Below are positions 1 to 6,681 of a DNA stretch of 11,385 nucleotides, piece by piece. The notes beneath the pieces were generated by a model. It searched no databases. It saw only the letters and a list, made by a program, of their open reading frames with translations, and was not told the origin of the DNA. Location: contig JAHFDQ010000144.1 in the NCBI GenBank assembly GCA_023248915.1, positions 1 through 11,385 on the forward strand, given 5' to 3'. The stretch is from Archangiaceae bacterium (GTDB taxonomy: Bacteria > Myxococcota > Myxococcia > Myxococcales > Myxococcaceae). Position 1 is the first letter of the stretch. The number at the start of each line of letters is the position of its first letter. Position numbers and translations under genes: made by a program.

Positions 1-317
1 ATTCCGCGGCTCTCGAGCAGGTAGCTGGCCGCCGACTGCGCCGGCGGCACGAAGACGCCGACGAAGTAGGTGCCGGGTTCGAGCGGGTTGCCCATGCCCG
101 CCACGAGGCGGGGGCCTTCGTAGGTGTCGTCGGAATTCACTCCGCGGCGGGTCCAGTCCTGGTCTGCCGCCCAGCGCCAGGCAGTCGGCCAACTGGACTT
201 GAGGTAGATGATGTCCGGGTAGTTGTCGGTGGCGACCTGGTCGGGCAGCGCGTCGCGCCGCACCACCAACTGAGGCATGCCCCCGGACGGGCTTCGCACC
301 CGCACGTCCCAGCCCAG
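1..317 (-). repeat. Super-repeat unit 3 of the lipoprotein, cut by the edge
   Basis: The unit begins at LGWDVRVRS (residue 1590), 410 residues after unit 2. It repeats the VVRRDALP, SSWPT and LEPGTYFVGV landmarks and breaks off at LESRG at the window edge. Its first-module insertion is the most diverged of the three: DWTRRG replaces DWTGRT. More units may lie beyond the edge. Confidence 0.75.
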
Positions 318-3300
318 CGCGCCGGCCGGCACGTCGACCTCGAAGTACCGCCAGGTGCCGCTCGCCTGGCTGACGACCGCGCTGGTGCCTCCGTTGAAGG
401 CGACGGTGTCGACGCCCTGCGCCGTCACGTCCAGGTCATACTGCATGTCGGCCCCGGCCCCGTTCGACCCGGCGACGGCCACGGTGTAATCGCCCGCCGG
501 TGGTTCCGACCAACTGATGAGGTTCGGGTCGCGCTTCTGGTCGGCCGCGCCCCCCTCGGCCGCCGCGTACCCTTCCACCGCGGCGCGCACGTACCGCGCC
601 GAGCCCTGGGGGTCGCCCCGGGCCGTCATCGACGGCTCGCCGACCCGGTTCAGCAGCCGCAACTCCATGTTCGAGATGCCGGTGGGAACGCGGAACCGGT
701 AGACCTTCACCGCGCCGTACTCGAGCGCCTCGCCAGTCCAGGTGACCGACTGGCCCGCGGCCAGCGGCGTGGCCGTCCGGTCGTCGACGGGCACCTCGCC
801 CTGGCTCTCCAGGGTGTACGCCGTCGGGTTCGCGCCAAACTGCCCATAGTACGCCGGAGTCTCTCCCTCGCTGACGACGGCCAGGTAATAGGTGCTCGGC
901 ACCAGCGAACCCGAACCCGACACCGGGAACTTGTAGAAGAACTCGTTGCCGTCCTTTCGCCGCAGCGTCCCCTGATGGCCGGCGAGCGAGTCGGAGTCGT
1001 CCAGCGCGCTGGCGGTGATGTTGGGCACCGTGCCCGAGTGCAGCGCCAGCAGCGCTTCGCCCGAGCTGGGGGTCAGTTTCGCCGCCCAACTGGAAGCGCC
1101 GGTCGGCAGCGTGACTCGGTAGAAGGCGGCCTCGCGGGGCGGCAACGTGTCGGTCGCCGAGCCGCCGTTGAAGGCGAGGTCGGCCACCTGGAGGTCCCAG
1201 GCGCCGCCGTCGGCGCCGTTGCCGATGCCGATGCCCCGGCTCTCGACGGTGTAGGCGCCCAGAATCGCGGTCGCCACGTTCGTCACCCCGACGTAGTAGG
1301 TGCCGGGCTCGAGCGGGCTGCCCATGCCCATGACCAGGTGCCCGTAGGCCATGGACCCGTCGGCGAAGCTGGTTCGCCCCGTCCAATCGGCGCCCGGCGT
1401 CCAATGATAGCCGGAGGGCCAGTTGTCTTTTCCGGGCAGGTAGTCGTAGACCGCGTCGGTGAACGGTGCGAGGGGCAGGTGGTCGCGCCGCACCACCATG
1501 ACCGGGTCGCCGCCGGTGACGTCCTTCACGCGGATGTCCCACCCCAGCGCGCCGGCGGGTACGACGACGGTGAAGAAGCGCCAGGTGTCGGGTTCTTGTC
1601 CCGCGACTCCGGCGGTGCCGCCGTTGAAGTCCAGGGTGGCGAGCCCCTGGGCGGTGACGTCGAGGTCGAAGTGCATGTCGCCCGAAGAGGCGCTCCCGGC
1701 CGCGACGGCGACGGTGTAGTCACCCGCCGGAGGCTCGGGCCAACTGACGAGGTTGAAGTCACCCTTGTCGGGGTATTCGCCGCCCTCCGCGCTGGAGTAG
1801 CCTAGGTACTTGGCGGGAACCCGGCCCGCACCCAGGGCGTCATTCCGCACCGACATTGTCGGGTAGCCGGCGTCCGAGGTCAGGCGAAGCTCCATGTTGT
1901 CGATGCCTGCCGGCAGCCGAAACCGGTAGACCTTCAGCGCGCCTTGCTCGAGCGACTCGTCCGTCCAGACGACGGGACTGCCCGTCGCCAGCGGAACCGC
2001 CGTCTTGTCCGAAATGGGCACCGTCCCCTGGCTGCGCAGGGTGAGCGTGGTGGGGTTCGCGCCAGTGATGGGGCCGACCGGCGAGTCGCCCTCGCTGATG
2101 GCGGCGAGATAGAAGGTTCCGCCGTCCAGCACCGACTCGCCCGGCCCGGGGAACTTGTAGAAGTGCTCCTTCCCGCCCTGGTGCCGGGTGGTGCCCTGGT
2201 TCGCGCCAGAGCTGTCCGAGTCCACTCCGCCGGCGGCGATGTTGGGCAGGTGGGCCAGGCGCGCAGCGAGCATCGCCTCTCCGGCCGTTGGGTCGAGCTC
2301 GACCCGCCAGCTCGGCGCTCCCGCGGGCACGTTGACGCGGTAGTAGGCGGCCTCGCGCGGCGCCAGGGTGGTGGTGGCCACCCCCGCGTCGAAGGCCAGG
2401 TCGGCGACCTGGACGGCCCAGGGCCCGCCGTCTCCGCTGCCGATGCCGATGCCCCGGCTCTCGAGCGAGTAGGACATGGGGCCGCCGCCGCCCGAGAAGC
2501 TCTTCACGCCGACGTAGTAGGTGCCCGGTTCGAGCGGGCCGCCGAGGCCCGCGACCAGCCGCGAATAGACTGAGCTCAGGTCGGCGTTCTGCGTTCGCCC
2601 CGTCCAGTCGCCTTCCAGGGCCCAGTTGCCGCCGGTGGGCCAATTCGACTTGGCCGGAATCGGGTCGTACGGGTAGTCGGTGACGAAGCTCTCGGGAAGC
2701 CGGTCGTGCCGCACCACGAAGCTGGGCAAACCGGCGTCGACGCCCTTGATGCGCAGGTCCCACCCGAGCGCGTCGGGCGGCACGGTGAACTTGAAGAAGC
2801 GCCAGAAGTCGCTCGGCTGATTTGCGACCGGCTGGACCACCTGGTTGAACGCCAGCGTCGTCGAGCCGATTTTACGGGTGGTCAGCTCGAACGGGCCGAG
2901 CGCCAGGTCGGCGAGGTAGACGCCGATGTACCAGATGTCGGCCTGGTGCCCGGGCCGCTGCAGGTAGCCCGAGGGGCCCGAGGCATCGAGGTAGTAGTTG
3001 GTCCCCAGGTAGGGCTGGTCGTCCGAGCGGTAGGCCCAGCGGCCTGGCACCGCGTTTCGGCGGATCGCAATCTCGCTGCCCGCCACCTGGTTCGCGAGCA
3101 GCAATTCCCAGCCCAGGGTGCCGAGCTGGCTGGGAATGTCGCTGACCTGGTAGTAGCGCCAGCCCGCCTGCCCGACCAGGTCGTTCACGATGGCGTGGCC
3201 GGACGAGACGCCGGGCGAGGCCGCGGTGGCCGCGTCGTTGATGAAGGGCACGCCGGTGATGGTGGGGTTGCCGCTGGTCAGGGAGAAGTTGAAGGTGCCC

Positions 3301-5084
3301 GTCCCATGGACGGTCACGTACCAGGTGCCGTCGCTCAGGCCCGGGGGGACGAGGGTGACGCTGTCGGCGACTCCGGGGGGCGCCTCGGAGAGGCCGTCGT
3401 TGGTGCCGACGTTGGGCACCGCGCCCTTGCGGACGTAGACGTCGGCGCCGGCGCCGCCCGAGGTGCTGGCCACCTGCCAGGCAATCTGGCTGATGGGGAC
3501 GGGAATCTCGTAGGTGAGGAAGCCGTAGCCCGAGTCGTCGGTGCCGGTGAGCTGGAACTCGAAGTCCACCCGCGAGCCCTTGGGGGTGAAGGTGAGCGCG
3601 GCCGTCGGGTCGGACGGAGTGCGGACGCGCTGCTGCCGCGAGTCGAGCGCGATGGCGGCGCCGGGGACTGCCGGCACGCCAACGAAGTACTCGCCGCTGC
3701 TCAGGTAGTCGGGAACGACCAGCGCCTGGCCGACCCAGTCGCGCTCGGCCACGGTGGGGTAGGCGGGGGCGCCGCCCTTCTTGACGAGCAGGTGCTGGGT
3801 GCCGCCCTCGAGCCACAGCCTCCACGCGGCGGTGTCCGAGGGAATGCTGGTCTTGAAGAAGACGGTGCCTTCCGGGCCGACCGGAACCGCGTGGCTGGCG
3901 GCCGACACCCGCCGGGCCGTGGGCAGCGCGCGCGAGCTGCTCGCGGTGCTGGTGTAGGGGGCCAACGTGCCCAGGTCATGGACGTAGACGTCGCCGACCG
4001 TCAGCTTCCAGGTGGCTCCGGGCGTGCCGTGCACGAGCACGTACCAGTATGAACCGATGGGAACCAGGCCGTCGGCCATCACGAAGCCGTCGTCGCCCGG
4101 CCGGTCGGTCATGAACTGGTACGAGCTGGTGTCGAGTGAGTCATTGGGCCCGACGTACAAGTCGGCTTCGCCCGAGGTGACCGCGAGCGCGTGCCTCCAG
4201 GCGCCCACCGCCGCCGACTGGACCTGAATCCGGAACAGGTAGTCGCCGCCGACGGCGTTGGGCTGCGCCTGCGTCGAGGTGCCGGCCGGGTCGTCGCCGA
4301 CGTCCCAGACGAGGTCCCGGACGAAGACGTTCTCGGTGACGAGGGTGAACAGCCCCGCGCCGGTGGCGGCGACCCGAATGAAGTAGTCCACCGCCGGGTC
4401 GAGGGACGTCGGCGAGAGCAACAGCGTGTCGAGGACTCCGTTCGCCAGGCCCACCTGGGCGCCGTTCACCGAGTCCCGGGATAGGGTGAGGGTGCAGCCG
4501 GCGCCGCAGTTGGCGACGATGCGCCCGCCGTTCTGGCCCGCGGGCGGCGCAATCTGGAAGTAGTGGCTCACTCCCGCGGCGGGCGTGCCGACCGCGCCGA
4601 AGACGAAGGGCTTGCTCGCGGGGAACTGCGCGGTCCGTATCGCCACGCTAAGCCCGTAGGACAGCGTGAAGGCGTGCGGCCCCGGTGCGGTGGCGGGGGT
4701 CAGCACGCGGACGTACCAGGTGCCGTTCTGAAGCTCGGGCCTCTCGAGCGCCAGGGAATTCGTCTTCCCCTCCGCGCGGGTGGCCCACTCGTAGTCGGTG
4801 TCGCTGGTGAGGGGCGAGCCGTGCTTGAGCAGCAACTGCGAACCCACCGCGCCAGCGGCCGGGACCTCGAGCGCCACCGTCGTGTCGGCACCGACGACCG
4901 AGAACGAGAAGTCGCTGTGTTCTCCCGGTTGGTTGGTGCCCGTCCCGAGCACCGTCAGGGACTGGCGGGCGACGCCTGTGCCTGGAGCGTCGGACCCCGG
5001 CGAAGCGGACTTGTCCCCGCAGGCGGCGAGGACGGCCAAGAAGAGCACCGGAGCGACGCGAAGCCTCTGTTTCGAACCACGCAT
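1..5084 (-). CDS. Giant PPC-repeat lipoprotein, C-terminus off the left edge
   Basis: The frame is open from the ATG at 5084 to the window edge (1694 full codons). The start is fixed by a good ribosome-binding site (GGGAGGG) seven bases upstream. Residues 1-22 are a lipoprotein signal: basic start, hydrophobic stretch and lipobox LAAC with Cys22. Gly at +2 means no Asp inner-membrane retention signal, so an outer-membrane or surface location is likely. The rest is a chain of beta-sandwich modules resembling bacterial pre-peptidase C-terminal (PPC) domains. Typical signs are the entry strand (WRFF or YYRV followed by VPAG), the DVYVRKG strand at 548-553, and exit strands such as GTWYVTV and GTYYVGV. 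Residues from about 40 to 770 hold roughly six divergent modules; from 773 onward long super-repeats follow. Cys193 and Cys197 are the only other cysteines I noticed. No protease or other catalytic motif is visible. PPC domains usually sit behind secreted peptidases, so an all-PPC visible part suggests a binding, adhesive or scaffold role (inference). The divergent neighbour is also an envelope protein. Confidence 0.85.
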   Translation of the reverse strand, partial: MRGSKQRLRVAPVLFLAVLAACGDKSASPGSDAPGTGVARQSLTVLGTGTNQPGEHSDFSFSVVGADTTVALEVPAAGAVGSQLLLKHGSPLTSDTDYEWATRAEGKTNSLALERPELQNGTWYVRVLTPATAPGPHAFTLSYGLSVAIRTAQFPASKPFVFGAVGTPAAGVSHYFQIAPPAGQNGGRIVANCGAGCTLTLSRDSVNGAQVGLANGVLDTLLLSPTSLDPAVDYFIRVAATGAGLFTLVTENVFVRDLVWDVGDDPAGTSTQAQPNAVGGDYLFRIQVQSAAVGAWRHALAVTSGEADLYVGPNDSLDTSSYQFMTDRPGDDGFVMADGLVPIGSYWYVLVHGTPGATWKLTVGDVYVHDLGTLAPYTSTASSSRALPTARRVSAASHAVPVGPEGTVFFKTSIPSDTAAWRLWLEGGTQHLLVKKGGAPAYPTVAERDWVGQALVVPDYLSSGEYFVGVPAVPGAAIALDSRQQRVRTPSDPTAALTFTPKGSRVDFEFQLTGTDDSGYGFLTYEIPVPISQIAWQVASTSGGAGADVYVRKGAVPNVGTNDGLSEAPPGVADSVTLVPPGLSDGTWYVTVHGTGTFNFSLTSGNPTITGVPFINDAATAASPGVSSGHAIVNDLVGQAGWRYYQVSDIPSQLGTLGWELLLANQVAGSEIAIRRNAVPGRWAYRSDDQPYLGTNYYLDASGPSGYLQRPGHQADIWYIGVYLADLALGPFELTTRKIGSTTLAFNQVVQPVANQPSDFWRFFKFTVPPDALGWDLRIKGVDAGLPSFVVRHDRLPESFVTDYPYDPIPAKSNWPTGGNWALEGDWTGRTQNADLSSVYSRLVAGLGGPLEPGTYYVGVKSFSGGGGPMSYSLESRGIGIGSGDGGPWAVQVADLAFDAGVATTTLAPREAAYYRVNVPAGAPSWRVELDPTAGEAMLAARLAHLPNIAAGGVDSDSSGANQGTTRHQGGKEHFYKFPGPGESVLDGGTFYLAAISEGDSPVGPITGANPTTLTLRSQGTVPISDKTAVPLATGSPVVWTDESLEQGALKVYRFRLPAGIDNMELRLTSDAGYPTMSVRNDALGAGRVPAKYLGYSSAEGGEYPDKGDFNLVSWPEPPAGDYTVAVAAGSASSGDMHFDLDVTAQGLATLDFNGGTAGVAGQEPDTWRFFTVVVPAGALGWDIRVKDVTGGDPVMVVRRDHLPLAPFTDAVYDYLPGKDNWPSGYHWTPGADWTGRTSFADGSMAYGHLVMGMGSPLEPGTYYVGVTNVATAILGAYTVESRGIGIGNGADGGAWDLQVADLAFNGGSATDTLPPREAAFYRVTLPTGASSWAAKLTPSSGEALLALHSGTVPNITASALDDSDSLAGHQGTLRRKDGNEFFYKFPVSGSGSLVPSTYYLAVVSEGETPAYYGQFGANPTAYTLESQGEVPVDDRTATPLAAGQSVTWTGEALEYGAVKVYRFRVPTGISNMELRLLNRVGEPSMTARGDPQGSARYVRAAVEGYAAAEGGAADQKRDPNLISWSEPPAGDYTVAVAGSNGAGADMQYDLDVTAQGVDTVAFNGGTSAVVSQASGTWRYFEVDVPAGALGWDVRVRSPSGGMPQLVVRRDALPDQVATDNYPDIIYLKSSWPTAWRWAADQDWTRRGVNSDDTYEGPRLVAGMGNPLEPGTYFVGVFVPPAQSAASYLLESRG
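318..1547 (-). repeat. Super-repeat unit 2 of the lipoprotein (residues 1180-1589)
   Basis: This 410-residue unit begins at LGWDIRVKD and aligns with unit 1 along its length. It shares the NWPSG and DWTGRT segment, the LEPGTYYVGV strand, the ESRGIGIG turn, the PREAAFYRV entry strand, the second-module strand STYYLAVVSEG and the closing AGDYTVAVA. A 26-base stretch starting at 1221 is identical to one starting at 2439 in unit 1. Confidence 0.8.
1548..2768 (-). repeat. Super-repeat unit 1 of the lipoprotein (residues 773-1179)
   Basis: This 407-residue unit begins at LGWDLRIKG. It contains three successive PPC-like modules whose entry strands are WRFFKFTVPPDA (just before the unit), YYRVNVPAGA and VYRFRLPAGI. 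The matching exit strands are GTYYVGV, GTFYLAA and GDYTVAV. The first module carries a tryptophan-rich insertion (SNWPTGGNW, then DWTGRT) that recurs in unit 2 and, more diverged, in unit 3. The next unit starts at the equivalent LGWDIRVK. Confidence 0.8.
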
Positions 5085-5090
5085 TGAGTT

Positions 5091-5097
5091 CCCTCCC
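5091..5097 (-). promoter_or_regulatory. Ribosome-binding site of the lipoprotein gene
   Basis: Read on the minus strand this is GGGAGGG, followed by seven bases and then ATG at 5084. It decides the start, which in turn exposes the lipoprotein signal peptide. Confidence 0.7.
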
Positions 5098-5103
5098 AGG
5101 CCT

Positions 5104-5114
5104 TGGCAGTGCCA
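5104..5114. promoter_or_regulatory. 11-bp palindrome TGGCAGTGCCA, possible operator
   Basis: This is a perfect inverted repeat with five-base arms around a single central G. It lies about 20 bp upstream of the lipoprotein start, next to its ribosome-binding site, in the divergent spacer. It could be a small operator or a minor hairpin in the lipoprotein leader. The arms are short, and one such site could arise by chance in GC-rich DNA. Confidence 0.25.
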
Positions 5115-5143
5115 CCAGGAGGCCCGGTTCCCGGAGTTGTGTC

Positions 5144-5156
5144 GAATACTGAATAC
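5144..5156. promoter_or_regulatory. AT-richer direct repeat GAATACTGAATAC in the divergent spacer
   Basis: Two GAATAC copies are separated by one T, in the only AT-richer patch of the spacer. On the minus strand this gives TATTC elements that could serve as a -10 box for the lipoprotein gene, about 60-70 bp upstream of its start. I found no matching -35 box at 16-18 bp, so the promoter reading is weak. The rest of the spacer (5157-5325) shows nothing recognisable except the GGGAGG ahead of the next gene. Confidence 0.2.
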
Positions 5157-5325
5157 CCGCGCGGAGCATCGCCGAGGTGGCTCGACGTTGTCGACGGTCC
5201 CGAGGGCACCTCCGCGGGCCCCGTCGCCCAGCCTGGGGTGCAGTGCTACTCGGCGGAGGCGTGCGGCGTCGTTCGCGGGCTTGAAACCCGAGCCCCACTT
5301 CGCACACATTCCTCGGGAGGCGAGC

Positions 5326-6629
5326 CTGAACGCGAGAAGAAAGCTGGGCCTGGTCGCGGTTGCCCTCGGGCTGGGAGCCGGGACTTGGTACCTCGTCTGC
5401 GGTTCGCCGGAAGACGCGCCCGGAGGCGAACCCCCGGTCCGCCCGGGCACAACGCCCCCGCTTCCTCCTCGCGAGGCCGTCGGCAATTCGCACCAGCCGC
5501 CGGCGCGGGCTCCAGTCCCGGCGAAGGGGGAGGCCCGTCCCGAGCTGTCCTGGCCTGCGCCCCGTCCCGGCGAGGACACCCTGCTCGAGGGAACGGTCAA
5601 GGTGATTGGCTCGGGAGCGCCCATCGCGGGGGCTGCGGTGTCCGTCCGCCTGAGCCAGTTGCCCGGCGAAGTTGTGGGAGTACGGTGAGCGGCGCGGACG
5701 GCCGCTACGAAGTCACCGGACTTCCGCCCGCGGACATCGAGGTGGTGGCTCGAGCGCCCGGCTTCGCCCCGCTGAACCCGGGCAGAGCGAAGCTCGTCGC
5801 CGGCGAGCGCACCGTGCTCGACGTCGTTCTGGCGCTCACCGCGAGCGTCGGCGGCACGCTGCGAGACGAAGAGGGCCACCCGGTGGCGGGGGCTTTTGTC
5901 CGGACCGACCGCGGAGCCGTCGCGACGACCGACGCGGCCGGCCACTTCTCGCTGAGCGGCCTCGAGCTCAGGCACGTCGTGCTCGAAGCCGAAGTGGGCG
6001 ACCGCTTCGCCCGGCGTTCGCTCAACCTGGGCGAAGGGCAGAATCCCGACGCGGACCTGACCCTGCGGGCGACCGGCGGGCTCGGGGGCCGGGTGGCTCG
6101 CGCAGACGGGTTGCCGCTCGATAGGCCGATTTCCGTGCTGGGGTTTCCGGTGACCGGCGCCGACCCAGGCTTGGCGGAAGCGGTGCAAGCCTCGACCGAC
6201 GCCGCGGGGGCCTTCCGGGTCGCGAGGCTGAGCGTCGGCCGCTGGCGGTTCAGCACCTACGACAGCGGGTACGCTGCGGGCGACGCCGAAGTCGAGATTC
6301 GCCCCGGGGAAACGGCCCACCTCGAGCTCCGCGTGAAGGAACAGACCGAGGAGGAACACATCGCGCGCGGCGCCGTAGAGCGGGGGACACTCGGGGCCGC
6401 GTTCGAGGCGACGGCCGGCGGCGTGGCGGTGTCCTGGAGCGTCTCCACCGGCCCTGCCGCTCGCGAGGGTCTCGCGGTGGGCGACCTGCTGGTGTCGATT
6501 GACGGAACGCCGGTGGGCAACACCTTCGACGCGTACGCCCGTACCCGGGGAAAGCCGGGGTCGCGGGTGAAGCTGAGCGTGCGGCGCGAGGGCGTCGACC
6601 ACGACTTCGAGCTGACGCGCGGGGAGTAA
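5326..6629 (+). pseudogene. Carboxypeptidase-regulatory/PDZ envelope protein, frameshifted
   Basis: The coding signal begins in one frame (5326-5688, ending at a TGA) and continues in the frame one base back (from about 5679 to the TAA at 6627-6629). One extra G in the GGG at 5676-5678 joins them into a 434-residue protein. The joint then reads GEVVGSTVSGADGRYEVTGL, exactly as a carboxypeptidase-regulatory-like domain should. In the repaired protein, residues 3-6 are basic, 7-24 form a hydrophobic signal or anchor, and about 28-80 are Pro-rich. Residues about 83-172, 173-250 and 251-340 are three Ig-like regulatory-type domains, and about 344-434 a PDZ domain with the GDLLVSIDG core. Cys25 lacks a proper lipobox (YLVC). 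Such proteins are envelope or periplasmic; the PDZ domain suggests binding of peptide ends or partners. No ATG or GTG start exists. CTG at 5326 follows GGGAGG by five bases, and TTG at 5281 is the alternative. Whether the shift is a real mutation or a sequence error cannot be told here. Confidence 0.7.
5676..5678 (+). other. Probable frameshift site (one G missing)
   Basis: As given, the upstream frame runs through GTG GGA GTA CGG to a TGA at 5686. Adding one G to this run gives GTG GGG AGT ACG GTG AGC, which moves directly into the downstream frame and restores the conserved GADGRYEVTGLP segment. No canonical slippery heptamer for programmed -1 frameshifting is present. Confidence 0.65.
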
Positions 6630-6681
6630 GCGCAGCCTTCCCCGTTTCGCTCTCCGCTCGTTTCTGCGACCCTGCCGGTCC
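6630..6681 (+). other. Short pyrimidine-rich leader before drmD, no terminator
   Basis: This 52-bp spacer is rich in C and T. It contains no inverted repeat that could terminate the upstream gene, no Shine-Dalgarno-like purine run, and no convincing -35/-10 pair. drmD is therefore either read through from upstream or driven by a promoter inside the preceding gene that I cannot recognise. Confidence 0.4.

Noticed and set aside
436..1542. A 368-codon minus-strand open frame in another frame of the lipoprotein gene
   Set aside because: It is Arg/Gly-rich and overlaps the repeat units entirely. The true frame shows conserved strands and runs straight through.
2706..4052. A 448-codon plus-strand open frame within the lipoprotein region
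   Set aside because: The translation is low-complexity G/A/R/V without domain signs, and it lies opposite the continuous PPC-repeat frame that has a clear start and lipobox.
5103..5120. Sigma-54-type promoter suggested by the TGGCA elements
   Set aside because: The second conserved element (TTGC at the right distance) is missing on both strands; the match comes from the palindrome alone.
5103..5680. Upstream part of the long plus-strand frame ending at 6629 read as the N-terminus of the PDZ protein
   Set aside because: Before about 5679 this frame gives Arg/Pro-rich sequence without domain signs. The other frame supplies a signal/anchor and the first half of the regulatory domain.
5660..5690. 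Programmed -1 ribosomal frameshift in the PDZ gene
   Set aside because: No X-XXY-YYZ slippery heptamer is present in the correct phase and no evident stimulatory hairpin is seen close by. A missing G explains it more simply.
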